64,000 bases of DNA from Microplitis mediator (lineage: Eukaryota; Arthropoda; Insecta; Hymenoptera; Braconidae): the NCBI RefSeq assembly GCF_029852145.1, contig NC_079974.1:20624082-20688081 (forward strand). Reading direction: 5' to 3'. The notes below the pieces were generated by a model. It was not told where the DNA came from and did not search any database. It saw only the letters and a program-made list of their open reading frames with translations. Position numbers and translations under genes: made by a program. Shown here piece after piece: positions 37,165 through 50,785 of this stretch; the stretch's first letter is position 1, and each line of letters starts with the position of its first letter.

Positions 37165-37470
37165 ATTTAAATGAAAAAATTAAATTGAATAGTAACAAAC
37201 ACAATTATTGCACCCGGAATAGCTTTATGTTAAACATTAATAATACCCGAACTTATACTGCTGAAAAATCGGTAACTTATAGAGGATTTCAATGGTATAA
37301 TGACTTGCCAAATGATATTAAAGATGAAATAACACTGGACCGTTTCAAACGATCTCTAAAAACGCATATTAAATTACATTGTAATATTTAATTGTTATTG
37401 TGATAATGTACAAAGATATGTAACAAGTAGCAATTTGCTAATTTCAATAAATCTATTATTGTTATTATTA
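37165..37470 (+). mobile_element. 5'-truncated non-LTR retrotransposon tail
   Basis: The frame ending at 37391 encodes 68 residues including TYRGFQWYNDLPNDIK and FKRSLKTHI, which resembles the C-terminal end of non-LTR (LINE) reverse transcriptases: Tyr-x-Gly, Trp-Asn/Tyr-x-Leu-Pro and a final Phe-Lys-Arg-x-Leu-Lys. The frame is followed by a short 3' end with AATAAA and a TTA-rich simple tail (about 37446-37470), typical of LINE insertions. The upstream part of the element is missing. Confidence 0.7.
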
Positions 37471-37484
37471 TCACACACGTGATT

Positions 37485-37690
37485 ACACAAAAAAAAATAA
37501 TTTCTTGGCGCAAAAAAGTTTTACTCCCCCCATAAAAATTTTTATTTGACCCAAGAAATTTTTTGAATTATGAATTGAAAACAAAAATCTTCTTGAGACG
37601 AGAAAATTTTTTCTTGGGATAAAAAAAATTTTTTGTTTTCAATTCATGTTGCAAAATTTTTCTTGCAAGAAATTCTTTTTTTTGTACAGA
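37485..37690. mobile_element. MITE-like element, TTTCTTGGCGC family
   Basis: Left end ACACAAAAAAAAATAATTTC and right end AAATTCTTTTTTTTGTAC, with repeated TTTCTTG / CAAGAAA pairs inside. It is similar in style to 50786-51198. Confidence 0.5.
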
Positions 37691-37959
37691 ACTCATTAAT
37701 TTATTTATTCACTAAAAAATTTATTGCAACAAATATTTTTTACCAGCAATTGACTTAAATTGCCGTTACAAATTAAATTTTTCCATTCTTTTAATTATCA
37801 TTTAAAAAAAAAAATAGTAATGACGTCACTGGAAAGATAAACGTCATTGGTAGCTGGGGAACTCAGTAGAACAAGAACACAATAAGTATTAAATTTACAA
37901 GTGGATTTAATTGGCGGATTGATATAATGGAAATAGGATTGGGTGGGAATGGGAATGGG

Positions 37960-38663
37960 AATGAGATGAAAAGTGCAAGACGACGACTGGAGAGGACCCC
38001 ACGCGTTTAAAATAAATGTTTGTCGGTATGTACATAGCGCAAAGAGAGTGTTTGTAGAGGGGGGTAATGTCTCGATGATTTAGCTTCAGATATTCATCGT
38101 CATTCGTCGTTGCCGTCTGTCAACCGGTACGGGTCTGGTGAAAACATTGAGTAGTTGAGTTGAGTACAGAACAGTACAGTAGTGTAGTTTAAACCGTCTC
38201 AACCAACGACGTGCTATTTTAATCCATTCGTTGGTATCTTCTACTGCTGGCCCAGATTCAACGCGACCGTCAAGTCACCGCGTCGTTCGCGGTCTCTTTG
38301 TTCAAGTTTAAAAAAACAAATTTCATTTTATTTTTTTTTTTTTACGTCTACATACCTTATCTTAAATATTAATTAATTAATTATTTAAATTAATTATTTC
38401 GTAGATAAATTTTGGGTGACATTAATATTTAATTTGAATTATTATTGATGTCCATGAGACAAGACATTTATTAAATATAAAACAAGTTGATAAAAAAAAA
38501 ATTTCAAGTGTTTTTACTGTAAAATGTGACTCTGGTGTTGTTTTAATCCTTCTCGGATTCCGAGTTGACGAGATTTGTGACGAGTGAAATAATAAATAAA
38601 TAAAACATAAAAATATTTCATTGAATTTGAAAAAAAAGTTGATGCGTTTCGACTGACATTGAG
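37960..38663 (+). promoter_or_regulatory. Candidate alternative promoter or 5' exon
   Basis: A GC-richer tract rich in CpG and direct GTTGAGTTGAGTACAG-type strings, ending near a donor-like GACATTGAG before GTAACG at 38664. Its position suggests an alternative 5' exon of PRL-1. No start codon evidence. Confidence 0.3.
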
Positions 38664-41600
38664 GTAACGTTTAAAAATATAAATAAATTTTTTGTTATCA
38701 AAAATTTTAGTAGAGAATCCAACTGATTAATCATCTGATACACATTTATATAATTTAAGTAAATTTATAAAAATGTGATAAGAGTAATTTTGAGCGCGAG
38801 TGTGAATGTTCTGGAAGCGAATGATGAAACGAAGTTTGGCTTTATTTAAATTTCTTTAACCTTTTCCGCGTCAATTAAAAAGTATATAGATATAGATATA
38901 TGTATGTTTAATAAAGTAATGTACTCGTAAGCGTCGGAAATAACTTTTGAGCCTCATGGGCACTCGATAAAGATTAATAATCTTCTTACTTTATCCGTTT
39001 TTATTTTTTATTTTATTTTATTTTATCACCGATCGAGGTCATACTAAAAATAAAACCTTTAAATTATTTTCAAATTAACGTTTTATCTTTCATACACTTC
39101 TCTTAAGCTTTTTTATAAATATTTTTATTTTTAGACGGTAGCATAAAACCAACCTGTTACACAAACCGGTTCAATTTTGAATACAATCTGTAATTATTTG
39201 CAATCAAACTAAATTTTTAATTGTAATTTTGATAATTAAATTATTAATTTTATTGTGATTGATAATTTTTTCATATATTTGATATTTGAGAGCAAGAAAT
39301 ATTTTTTAGAAGTAAAAGTTAATTTTGAATAAAACTTTGGTAAAAATTAATTTAAAATTCAAAATTTTAAAAAAATTATCTTGAGGCGGGAGTTAAAAAA
39401 ATATGAATTTTTAAATAGATTTAAATCTGCGTAATATTTATAAACAAAATAATGAGTAATTATAACTCAGGTTTACTAAAATCTTCGGTTATTTTTGTCT
39501 AGAGAAATATTTATTTAAAAATTCTTCGTGTATACAAATTTTTAAATCATACAAATTTAAAAATTACATAATTTCAAATTATACTTTACTATTTTTTCTT
39601 TTATCAAATTAATAAAACCAAAAATTATCAGTCAAAATAATTACCCGTAATCAAATTATTTTTTTCAAATTACATGTTTTTACCCCACGTAATAAAAAAA
39701 AATTAAACCCACAGCATCACAGCTCCGGTTATTTTCCACAAAACTTTAAATTATATTTTTCAATTTTTAATTCTTCTCTACTCTCAAATAAAAAATTCAA
39801 AATTTACATACAATATATACTTCATATTGTTATACAACCAATAACTAAAATTTCATTTTTCCCTCAAAATAATTATATCTGTTCAAAACCCGATGCCATC
39901 ATTAAAAAAAATGATTTCCAAATTAACCAAAACTTTTCAAATTTGAATTTTCCCGCTAAAAATACAAGCCGCGATTCTGAAGACTTCCAAAAGAAAATTA
40001 AAATCACATTCGCGCATAAATAATTTTCCAAAAATTTGTTTTGACCAAACATTTAAAAAATTATTTTATTATGTTTAACCACGACAAACTCAAATAAATA
40101 TACGGCTTTAAAACGTACGCGTGTCACTGTTATACTGTCATAAAATAATATTTATACGAAGATCATCAATATATATATACAAGATAAACAATATACTTAC
40201 ATATGTACATATACGTATATCTTTTACGATAAACAAACAGTTAACAACATAAATTATTAACACCTGGCTATATTATATCAACAACATTTCTTATTATCTC
40301 TAAATCATAAATAAATAAACAATAAATTAACTAATGCTCTAATTACCATAATAAATTGCCTTTATGAGCCATCAGCTATCCAGCGTCTAATCATCACCAA
40401 GATCGTACATTAAAAATCCCGAGTATACATTACATATATGTAATAACTAAATAAGGAAATGCAAGCAAGACGATCGACATGTTTGCGTAATCCTTCAAAG
40501 TTTAGCTGCGCATTTATTGTTGTTATTATTTTTAATGCAACAGATCATCTGACGTCTACCACGCGGACATGTCTCACTGCCAATATCGTCAAATAATGTC
40601 CACTCTAAAGAGATTATTATATTTATTATATATCTTTTGGTTCTATATACTTGAGCTACTCTAAATTAATGCTGCCTTATAGTCCATTAGTTTGTAAACC
40701 GACCAAATTTCCGGGTCGTATGATGATTTATTAACGTATGAGATCTTTTATACAGATTTGTTGCAGTAAAAAGATTTATTTTTGTACTTGATCATCATTT
40801 ACATACTTCAGTATAATAATTATTATTATTAATATTAAATGTATATCAAGTATTATATATATTACGTACCCAGTTACCTTGGAGTCAAGGGCAACCGGAA
40901 GAACTTTTTTTTTTGTTATTAAAAAAATTAATATTTTGATAAGAAATTAAATATGTTTTTTAAATTCATAGTAATTTATTTATATACTCATTGCAACATA
41001 ACGTGCACGTGAATTTGAATACCGCGGAATTATTAAAAAACTTTAGTGTTAGCATCTGAATAATAAATTTCTGTGGATGTAATTTGTGAAAATTTAAAAA
41101 TACAATTTTTTTATATGAGTTATAAATAAATTTAAAAAGTTTGACATCTAATTACAAAACATTGAGACGTCATAAATATAAATATATTTTTTTTTGTCCA
41201 TAAATTTTAATATTAAAAAGTTTAACAGTCACGGTTGCATAGAAAAAAAGTTGTTATTAAAATAAAAAACAAAAAATAGCTTATTAATTTCCATAAGCTG
41301 ATAAATATTCTAGGATGAATTATCTAGTTTGAAAACTTGGGCCATAAATAAATTTTACAACAATAGATCCTGGCTGTATTTAAAAGACTAGATATTCCAT
41401 CAAAGACGATACTAAAAATTTACACCCGATTAAGTTTATTCATAAGGTGATAAAATGAAAGCCGATAGACTGATCCGAGTGTAAAAAAAAACTTATGCTG
41501 GCGTGCCAATATATGATAAAGTAAAAAATTGATCAGTTTTATATCGATTAAGTTGATCTTGGACTTGGACATTTACATTTCCATACAATTACTCATACAT

Positions 41601-41670
41601 TCATAAGTATGTATATATATAATCACAAAAAAAATTTGGCGCCAAAATATTTTGCTTTATGAAGTAAAAA
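38664..41670. other. AT-rich intergenic or intronic DNA
   Basis: No gene, RNA gene or clear element end recognised. Short TA-rich simple repeats are at about 38881-38905 and 40165-40220. Confidence 0.45.
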
Positions 41671-41873
41671 CCCGATACTGAAGTTAGCAGACGTCTAGTA
41701 ATTTTTGAATTTTTTTTCAGACGATAAACCATAAAAAAAAATATTTTGAAAAATTGCACCTGTAGTTTTTTAAATTTTCTACATGTGCATAATTTCATTT
41801 TATTTTTTTGCAATTGATTTTTTTAAAAACAAAAATTCAAAAATTTTCAAATGTCTGCTAACTTTAGGATCAT
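41671..41873. mobile_element. hAT-like MITE copy 14
   Basis: 203-bp copy whose first bases are mutated (CCCGATACTGAAGTTAGCAG). Perfect 8-bp flanking repeat AGTAAAAA (41663-41670 and 41874-41881). Confidence 0.88.
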
Positions 41874-41881
41874 AGTAAAAA

Positions 41882-43149
41882 CAATTTTTTTTAAACTAAA
41901 AAAAATTTCTTGTATCAAAAAATCTTTTATTTGTGTCTATATATGTATATATAAATATATATATAGACAGCATTGTTCAGTATCAACAATTTAAATTTTT
42001 TCCGTACCTTATTTATCATATCCGTCAGCAGGCAGTCAACTATGACGCATTATGTAAAACTAAGCGAATACAGCCAACAAACTCGACTTACCTATATATA
42101 TGTATATATATATATATACTACTTACCAACTTTACAAGGATTCTTATCCACATCTATAACTATAACTACAACATAATCTATGTTTTGTCTTGACCAATAT
42201 TATTTATGAACATGACTAAAGATATATCTTGAGAAATTATTTTTGGCATTGCCTGCCCAAAAATCAATTATTCGCGTAATTTTTCATTAGATTATAAATA
42301 TCTATCACATTAATGTGTCATGTCATAAATATTGTAAACTAAACAATCAGTCAATTCACGAGTAATTATCTTTTGTAGTTATTTAATTTAAACGACCAAG
42401 TTTATGTAATTAATTACTTATGTAAATTTAAAATTTGATGAGAATACCGTCACATGCAATAACAGAGTTACGTAACTTTGAATAAGGGATAATTGGCTAA
42501 AAGCGTTTTGCGTACTTGATAACGTTACGTTAATTGATATATTGTATGGTGGTCCTTGAAATTAATTAATTGTTTAAATATATACACACAGATATATATA
42601 TGTATGTGTATTTAATCAAAAGTAAGTCTTTATAAAGTATAGGGCTCGAGAATATTGACCTAGACATTCTTGTGTATTTCGATTGTGATAAAATACCGCG
42701 AGCCAAAAGTCTGCTCTCGTACCGCGGAAATTGACTGACGGGAAACTCCTTGAATGCGTTGCTTAAACTTGTCGTTTTAGTTGGCAAACTTACAGCTGGA
42801 TATCAACTCTACTGTACTTAACTTTTCTTTTTTTTTTTTTAAATTAGAAGTTTTTGAAAAATTGATTTTTAATTCCGTTTTAAAACTCGCGGTTATGGGA
42901 GTTAATGGAATAGTTTAATATTTATAGAGATTTAAAAATTTTGGCATACAATTCAAATTGGCGCCGGTATAAATTAGTCTATCTATACAATTGTCTTATG
43001 TTCCCTTCACAAAAAAAACTATAAATAAATTACGAGTTTTATTTTCGTAACAGGAAATAAAATCATTTGCATGCTTGGATTTATTTAATTATTTTTTTCT
43101 CAAAAGTTTACTATCGATTGATATATTCATATATTTATATATAAATTAT
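41882..43149. other. AT-rich intergenic or intronic DNA
   Basis: Contains (TA)n-like tracts near 41940-41965 and 42095-42120. Short open frames here are simple-sequence derived. Confidence 0.45.
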
Positions 43150-43215
43150 TGTAAGAGAGCTCAGTGGTTTGGTGCAGCGCAGTGCGATTTGAATCCCGGT
43201 CCGATTCCCGCCATC
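43150..43215 (+). repeat. tRNA-like remnant (possible SINE head)
   Basis: GAGCTCAGTGGTTTGG (43157-43172) resembles a pol III A-box and GGTCCGATTCC (43198-43208) a B-box with one change, at suitable spacing. The sequences where an acceptor stem should be do not pair, so this is not an intact tRNA gene. A tRNA-derived SINE or decayed tRNA is likely. Confidence 0.4.
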
Positions 43216-43326
43216 GGTTAATCAGACATTCAAATTCAAAAATTCAAAATTGTTTTTAAATTTGCCGCCAATTTATGGAATAAATTATTGATGATTTATT
43301 AACGTATGAATTTTTTTTTGTTACAG

Positions 43327-43746
43327 TTTCCTGGTGAGTGCATCCTCACATACATGGAGTTTCAGCTGGATAGCGCGGAATACTGCCAGGCTCAACACAA
43401 ATAGAGAGACACGTCCGTACGTCCTAACATCATTGACTAGATACTTTTTTTTTGTTTTGTTGAGAGGAACAGATTAAATACGAAGAAAAGTGAGAGAGTG
43501 AGCGTGAAAGAGAGGGAGAGAGAGAGAGAAAGAACGAAGAACGATTGAGAAAAATATCGAATTACAACATCTCAAGTATTTAGATCACGATCAGAGAGCC
43601 TGTTAAATAAAATCATCAACTAGTCATCACTGCAAGAAATAGATAAAAATTAATTAGATAAATTTTAAACTTTCATTGTCATCATATGCAGACTTCGTAG
43701 TTACTGCGTGCGCCCTGTCATTAAGGAGCACCCAGTGCCAAATAGG
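43327..43746 (+). other. Putative 5' UTR exon of PRL-1
   Basis: A GC-richer block lies between a good acceptor (TTTTGTTACAG, ending 43326) and a donor (AAATAG before GTAATT at 43747). It has stops in the useful frames, so it would be non-coding. A GA-rich stretch is at 43488-43535. A further candidate exon starts after TTTTCAG at 45111. Both would splice toward 45538. Confidence 0.45.
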
Positions 43747-43779
43747 TAATTATATATATCTACATACATACATATGTAT

Positions 43780-44747
43780 TAGGGTGGTTGTTAAAAATTA
43801 AATTTTCTCAGGCGCCCCATAAAAAGCTTCTTTTTAGTGAAAAAATACCTGGGGAATTTGGTTTTTTCTTTTTAAGTAAAAAGAACACGTGCCGCAGGAT
43901 AATCAAAGTTCATTTTTCGATACAATCGCGGTTTTTTTTAAATATCTCATGAAATATGCAGATTAAAGGAAAAAATCATAGGAACAATTTTGTAGGAAAT
44001 TAAATTCTTGACAAAAAAGGTCATGTTCATTTTTTTTATAAATCGTGTATTTACGAAGATATTTTAAAAAAACTTTTTTTAGATCTGATAAATTGAGCGT
44101 TTTAAGGATTACAAATGTTTTTTTTAAATATCTTATGAAATATGCAGATTAAAGGAAAAACCCATAGGAACAATTTTGCAGGAAATTAAATTCTTGACAA
44201 AAAAAGGTCATGTTCATTTTTTTTATAAAATGTGTATTTACGAAGATATTTTAAAAAAACTTTTTTTAGATCTGATGAATTGAGCGTTTTAAGGATTACA
44301 AATTTTGAAAATAACATTTTTCTAAGTATATAGAAACTACAACAAGCATTAATGATTGATATGTTACAAGTTACAAAGTTGTCTATATTTAAGAAAAAAC
44401 GTTATTTTTAAATTCGTTATTCTTAAAATGCTCAATTAACAAGATCTAAAAAAGTTTTTTTAAAATATCTTCATAAATACGCAATTTATATAAAAAATGA
44501 ATATGACCTTTTTTATCAAGAATTTAATTTCCTACAAAATTGTTCCTATGATTTTTTCCTTTAATCTGCATATTTCATGAGATATTTAAAAAAAACCGCG
44601 ATTGTATCGAAAAATGAACTTTGAACATCCTGCGGCACGTGTTCTTTTTACTTTAAAGAAAAAACCAATTTCCCCACGTATTTTTTCACTTAAAAGAAGC
44701 TTTTTATAGAGCGCCTGAGAAAATTTAATTTTAAACGACCACCCTAA
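43780..44747. mobile_element. TTAGGG fold-back element, second full copy
   Basis: The ends are TTAGGGTGGTTGTT and AACGACCACCCTAA. The arms and internal repeat units match the element at 8520-9858 but with two instead of four internal units. TA precedes the left end, but TG follows the right end, so the target repeat is imperfect. It sits 33 bp after the putative 5' UTR exon donor. Confidence 0.8.
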
Positions 44748-45110
44748 TGTACATAAATTAACAATTTATTACTTTGCAATTCAATTTTATAATTTACGCT
44801 ACAGTCCAATGATTTTTATTTAAAAATCTTAAGATTTTTAAATTTAGTATTCAAATTTTTAAAAACGTATCATGTATTTTTATCACTGTATTTAAATATT
44901 TGAATACTTACTCATTAGTTTGTGTACATTGACGACTAATAACGTCTGCTTGATATAAAAATTTAATTTAAATATGATTATATATTTTTTTAGCGTTGGA
45001 TTTTGTAAATATTTTAACAGTAAACATTTAAAAATAAATTAATTGACAAATCTTGTAATTGTTAATGAATTTGAATGAATTATTAACAGAAAATACTTTT
45101 AAATTTTCAG

Positions 45111-45207
45111 ATAATCTTCCGAATAGCGCATATCACCGTCTAATGTAACGTAACTAACAAGTTTAAGCGAATTTCGCGCCCCTAAAAACCCTTCCCGAGG
45201 TCTACAT
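45111..45207 (+). other. Putative second 5' UTR exon of PRL-1
   Basis: Starts after AAATTTTCAG. Two donors are possible: CCCGAG before GTCTAC (45200) or TACAT before GTGAGA (45208). The composition is richer in GC than its flanks (for example CGAATTTCGCGCCCC). No long frame. Confidence 0.4.
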
Positions 45208-45588
45208 GTGAGAATCCATCGTTCTATCCTCTGTAAAAAAATAAAAATAATTTAAAAATTGATTATTAGTTGAATTGAAGATTTAAATAATAAATAAAAT
45301 AAATAATTAATTAAAAGAAATAAAAAAAAATTATAAGACTGACATCTAATGGGCTAAATTGTCAAATCCAGCCATTGACACGGTGCAGTTTAAATTTAAA
45401 ATAAACTTTTGAACACAAAACGGGAACCAGCTATTTTTTTATCAATTACAATCATAAATAAATAAATAAATAAAAGAAGAAGAAGAAACAAATAATTAAA
45501 TTTATATTTATTATTATTACAATAATTTTTTCTTCAGTTTATTCTGTGAAAAAAAATATTATTTTGAACCCGTGTTGTTTAAAAGGAA

Positions 45589-48363
45589 ATGAGCAACATG
45601 AGAGTTAAAGATATCAGACCGGCACCTGCCGAAATTGAATACAAAAATATGAAATTCCTTATTACTGATCGGCCCAATGACCAGACCATTCATACCTTTA
45701 TCCAAGTAAGTTGTTTTTTTTTTTTTTTTACTTTTAATTATTTGATATTTTATTTAAGGAGACCGTTACCGTTACCGCCAAATTCAAAAGTATGTAGGTC
45801 ACGTTTTTAAATATTTAACGTACTGTAAAAAATTAATCACAACTTAACGTTGACTGAATATTAATTTATAAATATTTTAATTAATTATTTATATTTTCGC
45901 GGTAATTAATTTAAATTTTTGTAACTTAGTATTCAAATTTACTGAACCGGTAATAGAATCATTTATTCCCGGTACACTTTTTTTTCAAACTAATCTTTAG
46001 TTTTTAAAATTCCGAGTTCTTTGACTTGCGACTCCTTGTAAATTTAAATATTTTTTTCTTCTTATACTAGATAAATAAACATGAAATTTTTTTTTTCCTT
46101 TGCGCTGTACTTTTAATTTGAAATAAAAATATTTGACATTCCGATGAGTTTGATACAAAACCGTGACGGTCTCTAATTAATTTATTTTTTTTAATTACTA
46201 ATATTAATAATTAATAATTTGTCTATTTATTAGGAACTGAAGAAGCACAATGTGAAAGAGGTAGTGAGGGTCTGTGAACCAACGTACAAAGTTGAAGAGC
46301 TTAAAACTGAAGGGATAAATGTTTTAGATTTGGTTTTTGATGACGGTACATTTCCACCAAATGAGGTAACTATTTTTTTAAAATAATTACTTACAAAAAT
46401 TTATCACAGTTCCATTCATTCTTACATTCTAAAATTTTTTACGGCTTTCCTATTTCCATAACACGTTTTATCACCAGATTAATAAAATAAGTTATTAAAA
46501 ACAAAGTTAGTAATAATCCGACGTGAGATTATCTGCATTAAAACCTTCTTACAGTTTAAATATCTGAAGCCAAACAGAACAAGACAATTTAAATCTAAAA
46601 TTAAACTGTCGTTTTAAATAAAATTATAAATAAATTTACCGGGCAGGAATCAAACATTTTCCGCTTTACAGATTCAAATTATGATAGATTTTAAATCCGG
46701 TAAATCTTATCGGTGTGAAATTGGCTTTGAAATTACGAATTTCAATGCTGGTTTGAAAGTAATTATTTAAGGACATTCTCAGACAAAACCCCCCAGTTTT
46801 TTTTTAATTAATTGAAAAAAACAAACCGTAGTTTCAATAGTCGCCGAGATATTTAAAAAAAAAATTACTTACAGTTGTTATCAATTAGAAGTAAACGAAA
46901 TTCGTTACATAAATTTCAATAAAATGTTCATGTCAATTTAATAATTCGAATTTTCAAATCACTTCTTATTGATAACAACCATAAGTAATTTTTTTAAAAT
47001 CTATATCTCAGTAAAATTGCAACTATGTCGTCTTTTTTTCAATTAATGCCTTAATTTTTTTTTAAGCAAAATTTAAGTACCCTTATAACAGTCGAAAGTC
47101 ATAGAATATTTTTAAAAAACTGGGGCGTGTTCAGAAACACACTCTAGAAGAGAAAAATATTCAACTCCTGCGTTCAGAAATATCCTCTGGTCGAACCAGA
47201 GGTGGGATTTAACATTACAAAGGTACTAATCACACCTGGATAGGTAATTTTTCATCTCCAGTGTATTTCTGAACCCGCTCTAGAGAGACCCAAGCAGCAC
47301 ACTTGCCTTTGTGACATCTATAAGATATCAGTTTTCATGCTACTTTTTGACATATCGACAAGACACCAATATGTTGACAAAATGATCAGAAATTTATGTC
47401 ACAAAAAAATATCTACTGAAGACTTAACACAAGTGACGACAAAAAGTAAATCTCATGACTCAACATCTCAATGACTTTTTAATTGACATAAGACAGGAAA
47501 AACAACACAAATTTTCTCTGTCTCCGGAACCAACATTTGCATGTCGTATTCGGTGTCACGCTTAAATAACGCGACAAAATAACCGACGACAAAACACACA
47601 AAAATCATGATAAAAGGGCGGTAATTTTGTCATTTTGTCATTCGGTTATTTTGTCGTCGGTTATTTTGTCTTTGGTTGAACTGTTACGCAACCGTCGTAT
47701 TCATACCAAAAAAGATGACTATGAGACAACAAAAAATTTGTCATCCTTTTAAAAGTAAAGTTGTCTCTGTGCTACTTGGGACTGTCTGAGAATGTCTTTA
47801 AATCACAAGTCGATAAAACAATTTACATAAAATTTCCATTATTATTCAAAATACTCAATTTTTCAATACAAATCCATTACTACTATTAACAATAATAATA
47901 TATTAATAATTTAGGTGGTTGATGAGTGGTTCGAGTTATTAAAAAACCGATTCCGTGAGACACCCGAGGCATGTGTAGCGGTACACTGTGTCGCTGGACT
48001 GGGTCGAGCGCCTGTGTTAGTAGCACTTGCTCTAATTGAACTTGGACTAAAGTACGAGGATGCCGTTGCTCTTATCAGAGAGTACGTATACACTTTTTTT
48101 TTTTAAATTACTTTAATTATCCCAGTAATTAAATAAAACTCCTTCCTACTCAGCTTATAAAAATATTAATTTACATCAGCTTCAATTAAGTAATTAAATA
48201 ATTACTATTATTATTATTATTATTAATTTTTTAAAATATTTGTTTATTTAGGAAGAGACGAGGAGCCATTAATTCAAAACAATTAGCGTACTTGGAGAAA
48301 TATCGTCCAAAGTCTCGACTTAAACTCAAGAACGGCCAGAAGAACTCGTGCTGCGTCCAATAG
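45589..48363 (+). CDS. PRL-1: PRL-type protein tyrosine phosphatase (PTP4A)
   Basis: Membrane-attached dual-specificity-fold phosphatase; in animals PRLs bind CNNM magnesium transporters and act in growth control. Exons 45589-45705, 46234-46365, 47915-48081 and 48252-48363 join in phase to 175 residues, against 173 for the human protein. The start has an in-frame TAA nine bases upstream, so translation must begin here. The P-loop HCVAGLGRAP puts the catalytic Cys at 108 and the Arg at 114, with the Ala after Arg that is typical of PRLs. FDDG gives the general acid near Asp76. Cys53 matches the Cys that forms the redox disulfide in the family. A basic stretch (RLKLKNGQK) precedes the C-terminal CCVQ, a CAAX prenylation box. 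Intron 2 holds a large transposon. A polyadenylation signal AATAAA lies at 48662-48667. Confidence 0.97.
46767..47802. mobile_element. TTAAGGACA..TGTCTTTAA composite element in PRL-1 intron 2
   Basis: The left end TTAAGGACATTCTCAGACA matches the right end TGTCTGAGAATGTCTTTAA. The internal core with GTTGTTATCAATT is shared with the other members of this family. Additional segments suggest later insertions: about 47140-47285 contains CTCCTGCGTTCAGAAATA and its partial complement, and about 47560-47690 contains several copies of GGTTATTTTGTC and its complement. Confidence 0.65.
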
Positions 48364-49879
48364 AAACTTATTTTCTTTTTTTAAAGCGGGGTTCTCTTCA
48401 AAAATAACAATAATTTAAAAATCAACTAAATAATTGATAATTGGCAAAAAAAAAGTTAACTAATTTTACATTAATTGCACACATACACACGTGACAAGTG
48501 ACGTATTGTACCGATTATTTATATATTTATATAAATATATATACATATATACCTACTAAACGGCCTATCAATGGAAATGCAACCGGCTATTGCCAATGAA
48601 ATTTTGTAAATTAAATCTTTCATAAATTTGTATATTTTATTTTATTATTATATTTTAAAATAATAAACTTTAAAAATGATTTAAAACAAAAATAAAATAC
48701 AAATTTAAATTTCTAATTAATTTTTTGATACTTCTGTATCCTATTGTACATTTAATTTATTTTATTTTACTCAAAATAAATTCATATCGCGGTTTTCATG
48801 TGCGCGGAAATTACTCAGTATCCGCAATAGTAATTGACAAAAATTAATTAAAAAAATTATACATAAAATTAATTTTTAATAAATTATTTGTACATTATAA
48901 TCGCACCTGTCCAATATATATCATAAATTGTATTTGTCGTGGTTGATATTTTTAAATAATTTAACTTTAATTTTAATTAATAAATAAATTAACTAATTAA
49001 TTAATTAATAATCTCATTGCCATGACAATACTTAGAAAAAATCCTCGACAATAAGATGAAATTAATTAACAAAAAAAAAACCTCGAGCAGTAAATTAATT
49101 AATTAAATAGCAATACAATTATCCGTTAGAGACTTTAATAAAAAGTCTTAAATTGTGCAATTTATCACCAAAACATCACAATAAATAATTATATAAATAT
49201 ATATATAAATATATAGATAGTCAAATTTTAAAAAATGTCTCGAGGTTTTTTTTAAATTTTTAATTTAGTTTAATTAATTAATTAATTTTAATTAGTCGTT
49301 GCATTTCCACTGGCATGCCGATGGATTTTCTTAAAACTCTCTATTGGATCTGGATTCTGCATTGACTCGATCGACTTGTTTTTTAAAATGTCTGAAAATT
49401 TATCAACTCTATATAATAATAATAATTTTTATTATTATTATTATATATAAATATATATCACTTTCAAATGAATCGTAGCTCAATGGCAATTTTATGAAAG
49501 CTATTAAACATAAAAAAAAACAACAAGCGAATCAGATCCCCGTTCGATAAATTTTTGAAACTACGACTGCACCTTTTTAATAAATAATAAAAAATTGATA
49601 AAATTGATTGTAAGTTTTGTAAAATTGTCAGTGACGCTGTGCGCCACGCAAAACTGTGTTCAAAAAAAAAATAAAAATCGAAACTTAAATATAAATTTCA
49701 CTTAAAATCTACATCTTGATAATAAAACTTGTCTTTTGCTGTGAATGTACAACATATATTTAAATAAATATAAACGTATTTTCTGGTCACCTAGTAAACA
49801 TAATGCACTGAATACTTATTTCATTGTTCTGAAGTTATATTTTTATCAAAGCCGTCCGTTTATTTTATTTTGAAAATAA
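48364..49879. other. PRL-1 3' UTR and intergenic DNA
   Basis: The PRL-1 3' UTR probably ends just after the AATAAA at 48662. A low-complexity AATTAATTAATT run is near 48980-49010. Further on is AT-rich DNA without a recognisable gene. Confidence 0.5.
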
Positions 49880-50178
49880 TTAAGGGCATTCTCAGACAGT
49901 GCCCCATTTTTTTTTAATTTTTAATGACAGCTGTCATAAGTGTATCAAAAAATTACTGACAGTTGATATCAATTGGGAGTTCAACGAAATTCGGAAAATA
50001 AATTTCAGTAAAATCTTCCTGTCTATTTCAGAATTCAAATTTTCAAATTTTCTGGGCTCAAATTTATTTTTAAAATTTTGTTTAATTCCTAATTGATAAC
50101 AACTAATAAGTTTTTTTTTTTTTAATTCTATCTGCATATTTTTGAAAAGTGGCGGGAACTGTCTGAGAATGACGTCAA
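49880..50178. mobile_element. Short TTAAGGGCA element
   Basis: About 299 bp. Left end TTAAGGGCATTCTCAGACAG, right end GTCTGAGAATGACGTCAA, with the shared core (CAGTTGATATCAATTG). Probably the simplest intact member of the family in the window. Confidence 0.75.
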
Positions 50179-50785
50179 GTTAAACATAAATTTATAACAT
50201 AAATAAATATAACAACTTTGGAACAATAATTTAATTAACTCATAATCATTTTTTTATTCATTTGAATTTAAATTAATTCGCGGGCTTTGTATTTATATTT
50301 AAGTCTACTGATATATTTTATTACCGTGAATAATTTATAATTTAACGGTACATTCACTTCAATAGACATGTGATGACTAAAAAAAGTCTAAGTAATAAAT
50401 ATTAATTATTAATTAAAAATAAAAGTAATAAACTACTGGTACACATATATTTTTTTTTACGGTTTCAAACTGCAATATTTTTTGTCAGAGGATGGGACTA
50501 TGGACGTTCGTAATTATTAAAACATATTGAACCTTAGCTTATACTTAAAACTAATTAATTATTAATAATAATTAATAGCAATTATTATTAATTTAAATAA
50601 AATATATATATTTAAAAAATAAATGTAATCTTTTGTTTAAATTGTAATGCCAATTAATTGCGTACAATTTTATTTCATTTCTTTTTTTTTTAAATCTTTT
50701 TGCTTCCTTATGAACTGGAATTTTTTTTTGAAAGCAATTACTAGTTACCACGTTTATAAATTAAAATTAAAGTGAAAAATTGTAC

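Noticed and set aside
43150..43215. Functional tRNA gene
   Set aside because: A- and B-box-like strings are present but no acceptor stem pairs.
47911..48093. 60-codon minus-strand open frame
   Set aside because: Antisense of PRL-1 exon 3.
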